NCBI GenBank assembly: GCA_036265675.1
Contig: DATAOP010000057.1
Coordinates: 4,966 to 68,965 of the forward strand
Source of the DNA: VRUE01 sp036265675
GTDB lineage: Bacteria; Actinomycetota; Thermoleophilia; Solirubrobacterales; 70-9
Reading direction: 5' to 3'
DNA: 64,000 nt
A model generated the notes under the pieces. That model was not told the origin of the DNA, made no database searches, and saw nothing but the letters and a program-made list of their open reading frames with translations. Made by a program: the position numbers and the translations under genes. Shown piece by piece: positions 33,627-42,489 of the stretch. Within the stretch, counting starts at the first letter, position 1. Every line of letters begins with the position of its first letter.

Positions 33627-33658
33627 TTGATATTTTCTACACTCCCAATGTGTAAAGA
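33627..33658 (+). promoter_or_regulatory. Ferredoxin promoter with operator-like inverted repeat
   Basis: TTGATA (33627-33632) is a likely -35 box and TGTAAA (33651-33656), 18 bases on, a possible -10. Between and over them lies TTTCTACAC (33634-33642) facing GTGTAAAGA (33650-33658), an imperfect inverted repeat. It resembles the TTTTCACA/TGTGAAAA site between ctaD and the regulator, with a shorter spacer. Binding here would block the promoter. Confidence 0.5.
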
Positions 33659-33682
33659 GTTCGAGATCCGGAGGACCGTGAG

Positions 33683-33946
33683 ATGGCGTATGTGATCACC
33701 GAGCCGTGCATCGGCACCAAGGACAACTCGTGCGTCGAGGTCTGCCCGGTCGACTGCATCCACCCGACCCCGGACGAGGCCGACTACGAGCAGCAGGAGA
33801 TGCTCTACATCGATCCCGACGAGTGCATCGACTGCGACGCCTGCGTCGAGGCGTGCCCTGTCGACGCGATCTACCCGGAGGACTCGGTGCCCTCGGAGTG
33901 GGCCAACTACATCGAGCGCAACGCCGCCTACTACCGCCGGGACTAG
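33683..33946 (+). CDS. fdxA: 7Fe/8Fe-type ferredoxin
   Basis: An 87-residue ferredoxin of the Mycobacterium/Thermus FdxA type. Cysteines 9, 17, 21 and 25 (PCIGTKDNSCVEVCPVDC) and 48, 51, 54 and 58 (CIDCDACVEACP) hold one [3Fe-4S] or [4Fe-4S] and one [4Fe-4S] cluster. It carries electrons, for example to P450s or reductive enzymes; a P450 gene lies 2.7 kb downstream. CGGAGGA precedes the ATG by eight bases. It is separated from the upstream membrane gene by a 75-base region with its own promoter. Confidence 0.93.
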   Translation: MAYVITEPCIGTKDNSCVEVCPVDCIHPTPDEADYEQQEMLYIDPDECIDCDACVEACPVDAIYPEDSVPSEWANYIERNAAYYRRD

Positions 33947-33948
33947 CG

Positions 33949-34413
33949 ATGCTCCCGCTCGGCGCGTCGGTGGTGCTCGTCGTCGTCCACGCCGTCTCGG
34001 CCGCGATCTGGATCGGCGGTCTGGTCGCGATCTTCGTCGTCGCCCGGGCCGCCTCGGCGACCCTCGACCGGGCGCAGCGGATCGCCTTCTTCCGGGCGCT
34101 CGGTCGGGCCTACGGGATCGTCGGCGGGGCCGCCCTCGTCGTTGCGCTCCTCAGCGGCTCGATCCTGCTCGATGATCACCCGTGGGACGGCCTGCTGACC
34201 GCGAGCGCGATCGTCGCCGTGGCGCTGCTGGTCGCGACCGCGGCCGGCGTCGCTCAGGCGCGGGCGATGACGCGGCTGCGGCGCAGCGCCCTCGCCTCGG
34301 CGGAGTCGGCGGAGAGGGTTCACCGCGGTGCGATCATGGCGGCGGCGCTGCGCGGAGTGATCGCGATCCTCACGTTCACCCTCGTCGTTCTCGGCGCCGC
34401 CCTGGTCGCGTAG
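33949..34413 (+). CDS. CopD-like four-helix membrane protein
   Basis: A 154-residue membrane protein with four helices. The first helix has HAVSAAIWIGGL, the H-x6-W-x-GG pattern seen in CopD/PcoD and related heme- or copper-associated proteins. ALRGVIAILTFTLVVLG ends the last helix. It starts two bases after the ferredoxin stop and is likely co-transcribed with it. A role in copper or electron transfer is a guess from pattern and context. Confidence 0.55.
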   Translation: MLPLGASVVLVVVHAVSAAIWIGGLVAIFVVARAASATLDRAQRIAFFRALGRAYGIVGGAALVVALLSGSILLDDHPWDGLLTASAIVAVALLVATAAGVAQARAMTRLRRSALASAESAERVHRGAIMAAALRGVIAILTFTLVVLGAALVA

Positions 34414-34436
34414 GCACTCTGTGAGAGCCTTTAGGC

Positions 34437-35048
34437 GTGGATTGGTCGATCCTTCACACCCTCAACGACTTCCTCTACCACCACGACGACATCGAGGATC
34501 CGCTCCTCTTCTACGTCAACGTCTCCGAGGCGCTTTTCGTCGCGACCCTCGCGGTGATCTTCCTGCTCGCGAATGGCATCAGGCACATCGCCTGGCGCCG
34601 GGCCGCGGTCGCGGCGGTGATCAGCGCCGGCGCCGCCCTGGCGATCGGCAAGGTGATCTCCGAGATCGTCGACCGCTCGCGGCCATTCGTCGTCGACGCG
34701 CACGGCGTTCATCTCTTCGCTCCGCATGCGGCCGACCCCGGATTTCCGAGCGACCACGCCACCGGCGCGTTTGCGGTCGCGACGGCGATCTTCCTCCGCC
34801 ACCGCGGCTGGGGAGTGGTCGCCCTCGTCGCCGCGGCGGTCCTCTCGGTCGGTCGGGTCGCGCTCGGCGTCCACTTCCCGAGCGACGTCCTCGCCGGCGC
34901 CGCTTTGGGCGCAGCCGTCGCGTTCCTGCTCTGGAAGGTGCAGCCCCTCCGGCGCCGCATCGACGCCCTCTCCGACTGGCTCGGTGGCCACTGGGACCGG
35001 TTGCTTGCCCGCGGCGCGGAGCTGGCCGGGCTGTCCTGGCGGCCGTAG
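34437..35048 (+). CDS. PAP2-family membrane phosphatase
   Basis: A 203-residue PAP2 phosphatase with five to six helices. The three active-site motifs are KVISEIVDRSRP (K-x6-RP type), PSDH within PGFPSDHATGA, and SVGRVALGVHFPSD (SR-x5-H-x3-D type with G-R). The catalytic histidines are both present. It probably dephosphorylates a lipid phosphate such as undecaprenyl pyrophosphate or phosphatidic acid on the outer face. GTG at 34437 starts it 23 bases after the CopD-like gene, and its stop TAG shares a base with the GTG of the next gene. Confidence 0.9.
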   Translation: MDWSILHTLNDFLYHHDDIEDPLLFYVNVSEALFVATLAVIFLLANGIRHIAWRRAAVAAVISAGAALAIGKVISEIVDRSRPFVVDAHGVHLFAPHAADPGFPSDHATGAFAVATAIFLRHRGWGVVALVAAAVLSVGRVALGVHFPSDVLAGAALGAAVAFLLWKVQPLRRRIDALSDWLGGHWDRLLARGAELAGLSWRP

Positions 35049-35704
35049 TGGCCGAGGAGGGCGCAACCCGGATCGCCATCCCCCTGTATGAGGGCTTCAC
35101 GGCGCTCGACGCGATCGGGCCGTTCGAGGTCCTCTCGCGGGTGCGGGGAGCGGAGGTGACGTTCGTCGGCGAGCGCCAGGGACCGGTCAGGACCGAGAAC
35201 GGCCATGCCGCGCTCCATGTCGATGTCGAGGTCGAGGAGCTGACCGAGCCCGAGATCGTCTGCGTCCCGGGTGGGTTCGGCAGTCGTGCCCTCCTCGACG
35301 ACGAGCGGCTGCTCGGTTGGATCCGCCACGCGCATCAGCACTCCGAGTGGACCACCTCGGTCTGCACCGGGTCGCTGCTGCTCGCCGCGGCCGGAGTCCT
35401 CGACGGCATCCCGGCGACGACCCACTGGCTCGCGATGGACCTGCTCGAGACGCTCGGCGCGCGGCCGGTCGAGGAGCGAATCGTCGAGCAGGGAAAGCTG
35501 ATTACCGCCGCGGGCGTCTCGGCCGGGATCGACATGGCGCTGACGCTGGTCGCGAGAATCGCCGGCGAGAAGGCCGCCCAGGCGGTGCAGCTCAGCATCG
35601 AGTACGACCCGCAGCCCCCGTTCGACTCCGGCTCGCCGCGAACGGCCCCGGCTGAGCTTGTCGACCGAATGCGCGCCCGCGCCGCCGAGAGATCGGCCCG
35701 CTGA
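35048..35704 (+). CDS. DJ-1/PfpI-family protein
   Basis: A 218-residue class I glutamine amidotransferase-like protein. The nucleophile elbow is TSVCTGSLLLAAAG, where the cysteine is the likely catalytic residue, and IVCVPGGFGSRALL carries the acidic partner region. ITAAGVSAGIDMALTLV is typical of the group related to isonitrile hydratase and AraC-linked domains. GTG at 35048 overlaps the PAP2 stop. The substrate is unknown; glyoxalase, chaperone-like or hydratase roles occur in the family. Confidence 0.85.
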   Translation: MAEEGATRIAIPLYEGFTALDAIGPFEVLSRVRGAEVTFVGERQGPVRTENGHAALHVDVEVEELTEPEIVCVPGGFGSRALLDDERLLGWIRHAHQHSEWTTSVCTGSLLLAAAGVLDGIPATTHWLAMDLLETLGARPVEERIVEQGKLITAAGVSAGIDMALTLVARIAGEKAAQAVQLSIEYDPQPPFDSGSPRTAPAELVDRMRARAAERSAR

Positions 35705-35744
35705 CCGGGCATCACCCGGCCGATCCTTCACAATTTCGGGCCAG

Positions 35745-36581
35745 GTGCAGGGTCGGAGGTCAAGAGGAGCATTGCGGGCAGGGCTCGCGGGGATTCTCGC
35801 GGCGGCGATCTGCGCTGCGCTAGCGCTCGCCGGCTGCGGCGGCAGCTCGACTGCGGTCGTCGAAGCGCCGGCCAACCCCACGCCGAGGAGCCGGATCGCC
35901 CAAGAGCAGCCGCCGCATCCCGATCACCTCGACGTCGCGACGGCCGCCCAGGAGGCGGCTGCGAAGCGCGAAGCGGCCGAAGCAAAGGCGAGGAAGCTGC
36001 AGGCCCGGGAACCGGCACCCGAACCGATCCCGGAACCCAGCGAACCTCCGCCGCCGGGATCACTGCCGCCGGCGTCCGCGGGCACGAACGGGTCCTACAC
36101 GCCGCCGCCACCATCGCAGCGGAAAAAGATCACCCCGCGGGTGATCGAACGCCTCGAGCAGGAAGAAGCGGAGGGGAGGGCGGTCCTCCTCAGCGGCATC
36201 GCCCTGGCCCCGCCGAGCGCCCCCGCGCGGATCAAGGCCGCGATCAGCGCCGCGAACATGATCGTCGGCCGTCCCTATATATGGGGCGGCGGGCACGCCT
36301 CCTGGTACTCGCGCGGCTATGACTGCTCGGGGGCGGTCAGCTTCGCGCTCGGCGGCGGTGGCTTCCTCGAAGCACCGCTCGCCTCGACCGCGCTCGAGTC
36401 CTGGGGCGCTCCCGGTCCGGGGAAGTGGATCACCGTCTACGCCAACGCCGGCCACGCATACGCGGTGATCGCCGGGCTGCGCTGGGACACGGTCGGCGAC
36501 GAAAACGGGACCGGCCCCCGCTGGCACGCCGCCCTGGCCTACCCCGAAGGCTTCGTCGCCCGTCACCCGCCCGGCTTCTGA
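35745..36581 (+). CDS. NlpC/P60-like lipoprotein
   Basis: A 278-residue protein from GTG at 35745, chosen because it gives a proper lipoprotein signal: RRSRGALRAGLAGIL..., then lipobox LALAGC with Cys as the lipid-bearing residue. A Pro/Ala/Glu-rich linker (about 40-130) follows. The C-terminal 120 residues look like an NlpC/P60 fold: GGGHASWYSRGYDCSGAVSF with the nucleophile Cys, then NAGHAYAVIAG with the His. Such enzymes cut peptide cross-links in the cell wall. An earlier in-frame ATG at 35658 would overlap the PfpI gene. Confidence 0.75.
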   Translation: MQGRRSRGALRAGLAGILAAAICAALALAGCGGSSTAVVEAPANPTPRSRIAQEQPPHPDHLDVATAAQEAAAKREAAEAKARKLQAREPAPEPIPEPSEPPPPGSLPPASAGTNGSYTPPPPSQRKKITPRVIERLEQEEAEGRAVLLSGIALAPPSAPARIKAAISAANMIVGRPYIWGGGHASWYSRGYDCSGAVSFALGGGGFLEAPLASTALESWGAPGPGKWITVYANAGHAYAVIAGLRWDTVGDENGTGPRWHAALAYPEGFVARHPPGF

Positions 36582-36628
36582 GGGGTAGGCTGGCCCGACC
36601 GGCCCGGATTCACCGATCGGAGGAACGC

Positions 36629-37885
36629 ATGAGCGCCACCGGCCAGGACCAGACCCCGCTCGACGAGGTGCTGGTCACCGACCGCGACAACTTCGAGGAC
36701 GGTCCCCCGCACGAGCTGTTCCGCCGCCTTCGCAGCGAGTGCCCCGTCCACTGGACCTCGCGGATCACCGAGTATCCGGACGAGGAAGGCTTCTGGTCGG
36801 TGACGACGGCCGACGACGTCCACGAGGTCAGCCGCGACTGGCAGACCTACTCATCCGAACGGGGCGGCTTCACCGCGCTGAAGAACTCGATCCTCCCGCT
36901 CGAGCTCCAGCAGGCCATGTTCATAGGCATGGACCCGCCCAAGCACGACCGGATCAAGGCACTGTTCCAGCAGGGCTTCACGCCGAGGCGGATCGCCGAG
37001 CACGAGGACGCGATCCGCGCGATCGCGATCGATGTCCTCGAGCGGGCCGAGGGGCGGGGCAATCAGTGCGATCTCGTCAACGACGTCGCCCAGCCGACCG
37101 TCGCGCGGGTGATCGGGACCTTCATGGGCCTCCCACCCGAGGACGACGAGATCTGGGCGCGGCTGATGAACACCCTGCTGCAGGCGGGCGACCCCGATGT
37201 GACCCCGGAGGGTGTGCAGACGGTGATGGAACGTGACGTGCCGGAGGTCTTCGAGCGCTGCGGCAAGCTGATCGCCGAACGACGCGAGAGCCCGACCGAT
37301 GATCTCACCAGCGTCCTCGTCCACGCCGAGATCGAGGGTGAGCGGCTCGAGGACCACGAGATCGTCATGGGTTTCGTGCTGCTGATGGCGGCCGGCAACG
37401 ACAGCACCAAGGCCACCTACTGCAGCGGGATGCGGGCGCTGATGGAAGACGACGAGCAGCGGGCGAAGGTCCTTGCCGACCCCTCGCTGGTGCCCTCGGT
37501 GGTCGAGGAGGCGCTGCGGATGTTTCCCGCGTTCGCCCACTTCGCCCGCACCGCGACCCGGGACACCGAGCTGCACGGACAGGAGATCAAGGAGGGGGAG
37601 AAGCTGGTCATGTGGTACCCGTCCTCGAATCGGGACGAGACGCGCTACGAGGATCCCGACCGCTTCGACGTCGAGCGCAATCCCGAGCACCAGGCGTTCG
37701 GCGCCGGCGGTCGCCACTTCTGCCTCGGCACCGCCCTCGCCCGCCTCGAGCTGCGGATCATGATCGAGGAGACGCTGGCGAGGTTCCCCGAGATCGCGAT
37801 CGCCGAGACGCCCAGCTACGTCCTCTCACCGTTCGCGAACCAGCTCAAAGACCTGCCCGTCCGCCTGCGGCCGGCAGGATCCTGA
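36629..37885 (+). CDS. Cytochrome P450
   Basis: A 418-residue soluble bacterial P450. The I-helix oxygen motif is AGNDSTK (Asn where many have Gly or Glu), the ExxR motif is in EEALRMFP, and FGAGGRHFCLGTALARLE holds the heme-thiolate cysteine. AGNDSTK and overall length look like the CYP125/142 steroid side-chain or terpene hydroxylase groups, but the substrate is not decided. CGGAGGA precedes the ATG at 36629. The ferredoxin at 33683 could serve as redox partner. Its 3' end overlaps the convergent delta-60 gene by 41 bases. Confidence 0.93.
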   Translation: MSATGQDQTPLDEVLVTDRDNFEDGPPHELFRRLRSECPVHWTSRITEYPDEEGFWSVTTADDVHEVSRDWQTYSSERGGFTALKNSILPLELQQAMFIGMDPPKHDRIKALFQQGFTPRRIAEHEDAIRAIAIDVLERAEGRGNQCDLVNDVAQPTVARVIGTFMGLPPEDDEIWARLMNTLLQAGDPDVTPEGVQTVMERDVPEVFERCGKLIAERRESPTDDLTSVLVHAEIEGERLEDHEIVMGFVLLMAAGNDSTKATYCSGMRALMEDDEQRAKVLADPSLVPSVVEEALRMFPAFAHFARTATRDTELHGQEIKEGEKLVMWYPSSNRDETRYEDPDRFDVERNPEHQAFGAGGRHFCLGTALARLELRIMIEETLARFPEIAIAETPSYVLSPFANQLKDLPVRLRPAGS

Positions 37886-39659
37886 ACCGAAGGCGCCGCG
37901 GCTGCGAGGCGTTGCCGGCGGCGTCGGTGGCGATCAGCGTCGCGCGGTAGCGGCCAGGCTTCAGCCTCCTCTTCCCGATGCGGCCGGAAAAGCGCCTGCG
38001 GTTCGGCCCGGCGATCGCCGCGGCGGCGAAGGCCCCGGCCCTGACGAACCTCTTCGCACGCTTCCCCTTTCGCTTCTGCCGTTCGATCCTGATCGTCACC
38101 CTGGCCGGCTCCGAGAGCGTGTAGAGGAAGCTCGTTCCACGCTTCGCCCTGCTCGCGACCGGGGCCTCGGCGCGACCGCGCGGCTTCACTGCCCAGGCGC
38201 GCGGAGAGATCCGCGCGTTCGTGATCACCGGCGCGGTCGTATCGGCGGCGCCAAGGGTTGCGAGGCCGACGTATCGGGCGGCGGAGAGGTCGGCGGTTTC
38301 GAACACCCCGAGCTCGCCGCCGACCAGGATCCGGTTCCGGCTGTCGGTGGCGACGTCAGTCCAGATTCCGTCTTGCTGCGGCGGCAGGACCAGCCCGCCG
38401 CTGCCGAATTCGGGGTCGACCTCCAGCGCCGAGGAGCTGCCGCCGACGCGGCGCATCGCCGCCAGCAACGCGCCCCCGCCTTCTCCCACCGGCGTCTTTC
38501 CGGTGCCGACCATCACGAATCGCTCGGCGGCGGGGTCGCCGGCCCCGCCGACCCGTTGCAGCCCTGCGGCGAAGAGGTTCTGGGTCCCGGGGAGGTCGAG
38601 TCGGGCGGTGGTGCCGGCGATCCGGGTGCCGGTCGTCGCGTCGAGCGCGGTGACCGCGAAGTCGCGTTCTGTTTTCGCGCCCGGTTCGGTGTCGAGGCTG
38701 CCGAAGACGTACAGCGTGTTGCCGTCCAGGACCTGGCCTCCGCCGATGTCGCCGCCGTTTCCGAAGCCGATCGTGACGGCGCCGTCGCCGTGGAACTCGC
38801 CATCGCGGGCGCCGGTCGGCGTGTAGCGGACCACCAGCCACAGCGCTTCGCTCGCGCTGGAGGCGACGCCGACCGCCCGCACCGCCCCCGAGGGTTCGAC
38901 GTCGACGTCGCGGAGATCGTCGAAGGTGCCGGCGATGTGGTCGGTGAAGAGCCCGTTTCCGGTGCCACCGGGCCCGTCGAAGGCCGGGTCCGGGTTCCCG
39001 TCGGAGTCCCAGCGGCCGACGGCCGCGTCGAGCCCGGATTGGCCGACCGCGGTGATCGAGCCGTCGGGGCCGACGGCCATGTCCTCGAGGTCGGCGCCGG
39101 ATGAGGTGAATTCGGCGGTGACGAAGCCGGTGTCAGCCGGGCCGAAGCTGGTGTCGAGCCTGCCGTCGGTGTTGTAGCGGGCGATCGTGAACAGCGACCT
39201 GTGGGCCGGGTTGACGGTCATGCCGCCGGCGATGATCCTGCCGGTCCCCGGTTCGATCGCCAGCGCCCCGATCTCCTGCCCGAATTCGGCCAGGCCGGGG
39301 CCGAACAGCCCGGGAGCGTCTTTTGAGACGCCGCCCTGGCCGAAGGTCGGGTCCGGACTGCCGTCGCTGAGAAACCGGGCGAGGACCCAGCCGCCGTTCG
39401 GTTCGGTCGGTTCCTTGGCGAGGACGCCGCCGCCGACGAGGACGCGGTCCTGCGAGTCGACCACCATCGCCCGGCCCGACTCGCGCGCTTCCGGGACCGA
39501 GGCGCTGATGCTCGCCACACCACCGCTCCCGAAGGTCTGATCCGGGACGCCGCCGACAGCGGCCGGTGCGGCCGGTGGAATCGCCATCAGCGCCGATATC
39601 GCCACCGGCAGGGCCGCTCTCCTCGCACCCGATGCCAGGATCGAGGACGGACGAGACAT
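37845..39659 (-). CDS. Secreted delta-60-repeat propeller protein
   Basis: A 604-residue secreted protein. After a signal peptide (ending PPAAPAAVGG) come several delta-60 repeats: VPDQTFGSGGV, DGSPDPTFGQGGV, DGRLDTSFGPADTG and DGNPDPAFDG, each with a 'property used at 60-residue steps' typical of this propeller family. The C-terminal 110 residues form an Ig-like domain (ITNARISPRAWAV... YTLSEPARVTIRIERQ) with a basic stretch KRKGKRAKRF. It is probably displayed on the surface. Its C-terminal coding end overlaps the P450 gene on the other strand. Confidence 0.75.
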   Translation of the reverse strand: MSRPSSILASGARRAALPVAISALMAIPPAAPAAVGGVPDQTFGSGGVASISASVPEARESGRAMVVDSQDRVLVGGGVLAKEPTEPNGGWVLARFLSDGSPDPTFGQGGVSKDAPGLFGPGLAEFGQEIGALAIEPGTGRIIAGGMTVNPAHRSLFTIARYNTDGRLDTSFGPADTGFVTAEFTSSGADLEDMAVGPDGSITAVGQSGLDAAVGRWDSDGNPDPAFDGPGGTGNGLFTDHIAGTFDDLRDVDVEPSGAVRAVGVASSASEALWLVVRYTPTGARDGEFHGDGAVTIGFGNGGDIGGGQVLDGNTLYVFGSLDTEPGAKTERDFAVTALDATTGTRIAGTTARLDLPGTQNLFAAGLQRVGGAGDPAAERFVMVGTGKTPVGEGGGALLAAMRRVGGSSSALEVDPEFGSGGLVLPPQQDGIWTDVATDSRNRILVGGELGVFETADLSAARYVGLATLGAADTTAPVITNARISPRAWAVKPRGRAEAPVASRAKRGTSFLYTLSEPARVTIRIERQKRKGKRAKRFVRAGAFAAAAIAGPNRRRFSGRIGKRRLKPGRYRATLIATDAAGNASQPRRLRFRILPAAGGRAGL

Positions 39660-39668
39660 GGGGCCAAA

Positions 39669-40310
39669 CTACCACCCGGTCCTGGCGCCGCCGAAGAGAG
39701 CCAGCTCGAGCCACTTCCAGTGGCAGTCCACCGACTCGAAGCCGGCCTCCCGCAGCCAATCGATCTGGTCGTCGAGCGGGGCGAGCTGATCGGACGGGTC
39801 CTGTTGGCGGATGTCGAAGCCGAATGCCCGCTGGCTCATCTCGTGGAGGTCCGGCGAGGGCGACGCGACGCAGTCGAGGTTGTAGAAGGCTCCGCCCGGG
39901 GTGAGGAGCTCGAAGACCTCGCGGTTGAGCGAGCGCTTTCGCCGGTCGGGGAGGTGATGGATCGCGAGCGCGGAGACGACCAGGTCGAAGCCGCCGAGGT
40001 CATCGGGGAGCGGCTCCATCAGGTCGTGCTCGCGGAACTCGACGCCCTCGTCCTCGGCGAAGCGCCGGCTCGCGGCGGCGATCATCGCCGGCGACAGGTC
40101 GAGGCCGACCGCCTCGACGCCGGCCCGCTCGGCGACGATCGCGTCGAGCAGATGCCCCTCGCCGGTGCCGAGGTCGAGCACCCGCCTCACCCGCTCGGGG
40201 ACGAGGTGATCGAGGAGGAGCCGTTCGGCCTCGCTCGCGTGCGGGAGCCGCTCCCGCCGGGCAGGCCACTCCTCGGCCCGCTCGCTCTCCAGCCACTCGC
40301 GCCCGGTCAT
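39669..40310 (-). CDS. Class I SAM-dependent methyltransferase
   Basis: A 213-residue methyltransferase. VLDLGTGEGHLLDAIV is the SAM-binding glycine motif, VGLDLSPAMIAAA follows, and FDLVVSALAIHHLPD is motif IV/post-motif. The C-terminal WLREAGFESVDCHWKWLELALFGG is typical of small-molecule methyltransferases. Its start overlaps the stop of the acetyltransferase gene by four bases (the acetyltransferase is upstream on this strand), so the two are coupled. Substrate unknown. Confidence 0.87.
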   Translation of the reverse strand: MTGREWLESERAEEWPARRERLPHASEAERLLLDHLVPERVRRVLDLGTGEGHLLDAIVAERAGVEAVGLDLSPAMIAAASRRFAEDEGVEFREHDLMEPLPDDLGGFDLVVSALAIHHLPDRRKRSLNREVFELLTPGGAFYNLDCVASPSPDLHEMSQRAFGFDIRQQDPSDQLAPLDDQIDWLREAGFESVDCHWKWLELALFGGARTGW

Positions 40311-40741
40311 CCGACCAGGCGCGCGAAGTGGTGCGCCGAGATCACCATCCCGGCGTTGAGATAGAGCCGGTGCGCATCGGCGCGCTCGAGGCCGACGCCG
40401 GAGTCGAGGTGGAGCTGGTCGCAGCCCTGCCTCGCCGCCTCCTCGAGAAGCCAGTCGAGCAACGCCCGCCCGTGGCCCCGCCGCCGTGCCTCCGGCCGCG
40501 TCGAGAGGTCATCGACGTAGAGGAAGTGGCCCCAGGCGATGTTGTGCCCGAGGCGGAAGCCGGCGACGGCAGCCGCCCGCTCCTCGCCCTCGTCGAAGGC
40601 CGCCGCGAGCCGGTAGCCCTCGGGCCGCTGGACCTCATCGACCCGGCGCACGAACGCGTTCTCGTCGGGGAGGTCGGTGCGCAGCGCCCGCATCGCCTCG
40701 AAGGCGAGGCCGGTCTCGGGCGGGAACAGCTCGCGGACCAC
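40307..40741 (-). CDS. GNAT-family N-acetyltransferase
   Basis: A 144-residue GNAT protein from GTG at 40741. FLYVDDLSTRPEARRRGHGR and ALLDWLLEEAARQGCDQLHLD contain the acetyl-CoA-binding motif A (R-R-x-G-x-G-x, here RRRGHGR). HRLYLNAGM closes motif B. The frame is open well upstream, but earlier starts would run over the divergent gene. It acts with the downstream methyltransferase, overlapping by four bases. Substrate unknown. Confidence 0.85.
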   Translation of the reverse strand: MVRELFPPETGLAFEAMRALRTDLPDENAFVRRVDEVQRPEGYRLAAAFDEGEERAAAVAGFRLGHNIAWGHFLYVDDLSTRPEARRRGHGRALLDWLLEEAARQGCDQLHLDSGVGLERADAHRLYLNAGMVISAHHFARLVG

Positions 40742-40799
40742 GGTCGCGGATCCTAGACGCGGATGGGGAGCCCTGACGCGAAATAGACTCCCGGCGTCG

Positions 40800-41291
40800 A
40801 TGCCGGACGTACTGACCCATGTCAGCGCCTTCCGCACCGCCGCCGAGCGCCGCGACCTCGAGGGTCTCCTCGCTTGCTTCACCGACGACGCCGTCATCCG
40901 CTCGCCGGTCAGCGCCCGGCTGCGCTTCGAAGGCAGGAAGCAGCTGCGCGAGATCTTCGGCATCGTCCTCGAGCGGCTCGAGGTCATCGACTACTACGAG
41001 GAGCTCGGCGACGACAGCTCCCGGGTTCTCTTCTACCGCGGCCGCCTGGCCGGCGCCGATGTCGAAGAGACCCAGCTGATCCGGCTCGCCGACGACGGGC
41101 GGATCCGCGAAATCGTCTTCTTCATCCGGCCGTTTGACGGCCTCGCAGGCGTCGCCGCCGGGCTGGCACCGGAGCTGGCGAGGGCGCGCGGCTTCGGCCC
41201 GGCGCGGATCGCGGTGATGGCGGTGTTCGGAGCGGCGCTGCGGGGCGCGATCTCGCTCGCCGACCGGATCGGCGCCCGCCTGATGGCCTAG
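40800..41291 (+). CDS. SnoaL/NTF2-like protein
   Basis: A 163-residue protein. Residues 1-110 form an NTF2/SnoaL-like cone: FRTAAERRDLEGLLACFTDD, then IRSPVSARLRFEGRKQLREI and LIRLADDGRIREIVFFIRPF. The last 45 residues are a helical, partly hydrophobic extension. Members are small isomerases, hydrolases or binding proteins; which one is unclear. ATG at 40800 is the likely start. It is divergent from the acetyltransferase by 58 bases and convergent with the alcohol dehydrogenase. Confidence 0.75.
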   Translation: MPDVLTHVSAFRTAAERRDLEGLLACFTDDAVIRSPVSARLRFEGRKQLREIFGIVLERLEVIDYYEELGDDSSRVLFYRGRLAGADVEETQLIRLADDGRIREIVFFIRPFDGLAGVAAGLAPELARARGFGPARIAVMAVFGAALRGAISLADRIGARLMA

Positions 41292-41316
41292 TGGCGCCGC
41301 TCCAGACGCCGCCGAG

Positions 41317-42435
41317 CTAGTTGAACTCGATCACGCTGCGGATCCCGTCCTGGGCCTCCATCAGCTCGAACCCGCGGTTGACCTCGTCCAGCGAGATCCG
41401 GTGGGAGAGGAACGGCGCGACGTCGATCTCGCCGGCCAGGTAGCGGTCGATCAGCTGCGGCACCTGGTCCCGCCCCTTGACGCCGCCGAACGAGGAGCCG
41501 GCGACCCGGCGGCCGGTGATCAGGAAGCGGGGGACGATGTCGAGTGTCTCGCCCCTGCCCGCAACGCCGGCGACCGTGCAGAGCCCCCAGGCCATCCGCG
41601 CCGCCTCGACGGCCTGGCGCATCACGGCGACGTTGCCGGTCGCCTCGAAGGTGTAGTCGGCCCCGAAGCCGTCGGTCATCTCGAGGATCCGCTCGACGGT
41701 GCCCTCGCCGCCGACGATCGCCTCGGTCGCGCCCTGGCCGCGCGCCAGCTCGAGCCGGTCCTCGGAGAGGTCGACGCAGACGATCCGCTCGGCGCCCTGC
41801 AGCCGGCAGCCGGCGACGGCGCCGAGGCCGACCATGCCGGCGCCGAAGACGACGCAGGTGCTCCCCTCCTGCACCTTGGCGGTGTTGATCGCCGCCCCGA
41901 GTCCGGTCGAGAGGCCGCAGGCGAACAGGCAGGCGTGCTCGAACGGAGCCTCGGGGTTGACCTTCGCGAGGGCGATCTCCGGCATCACAGTGCACTCGGC
42001 GAACGTCGAGCAGCCCATGAAATGACGGATGTCCTCGTCGTCGCGCGAGATCCTCGTCGTCCCGTCCGGCAGGTGGCCCTTGTTCTGCTCCTCGCGGATC
42101 GCGAGGCAGAGGTTCGTCCGCGGGTCGACGCAGTGGATGCACTCCCGGCACTGCGGCGAGAAGAGGGTGACGACGTGGTCGCCGACCGCGAGGGAAGAGA
42201 CATCGGCGCCGACCTGCTCGACGACCCCGGCGCCCTCGTGGCCGAGGACAGTCGGCGCATATCCGGAGGGGTCCGCGCCCGACGCCGTGTAGAGGTCGGT
42301 GTGGCAGACGCCGCATGCCGCGAGCCGGACCAGGACCTCGCCGGCCTTCGGCGCAGCCAGCTCGACCTCCTGCACCGCGAGCGGCTCTCCGAACTCCTCC
42401 AGCACCGCCGCTCGCATCCTCATGTCCCCGATCAT
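41317..42435 (-). CDS. Zinc-dependent alcohol dehydrogenase (class III-like)
   Basis: A 372-residue MDR-family dehydrogenase. The catalytic zinc ligands are in CGVCHTDLY and LGHEGAGVV, and the structural zinc in CRECIHCVDPRTNLC. GAGMVGLGAVAG is the NAD-binding loop and VDLSEDRLELA follows. It resembles the class III/mycothiol-dependent formaldehyde dehydrogenase and NDMA-dependent groups common in actinobacteria. Substrate is probably an alcohol or a thiol-bound aldehyde. ATG at 42435 begins the fold within ten residues; a second ATG, at residue 5 or 7, is possible. Confidence 0.9.
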   Translation of the reverse strand: MIGDMRMRAAVLEEFGEPLAVQEVELAAPKAGEVLVRLAACGVCHTDLYTASGADPSGYAPTVLGHEGAGVVEQVGADVSSLAVGDHVVTLFSPQCRECIHCVDPRTNLCLAIREEQNKGHLPDGTTRISRDDEDIRHFMGCSTFAECTVMPEIALAKVNPEAPFEHACLFACGLSTGLGAAINTAKVQEGSTCVVFGAGMVGLGAVAGCRLQGAERIVCVDLSEDRLELARGQGATEAIVGGEGTVERILEMTDGFGADYTFEATGNVAVMRQAVEAARMAWGLCTVAGVAGRGETLDIVPRFLITGRRVAGSSFGGVKGRDQVPQLIDRYLAGEIDVAPFLSHRISLDEVNRGFELMEAQDGIRSVIEFN

Positions 42436-42489
42436 CTCGCAGGCTCAGAGCGAACGTCAAGGACCGGCTAGGCTTCCGGCTGCATTCCT

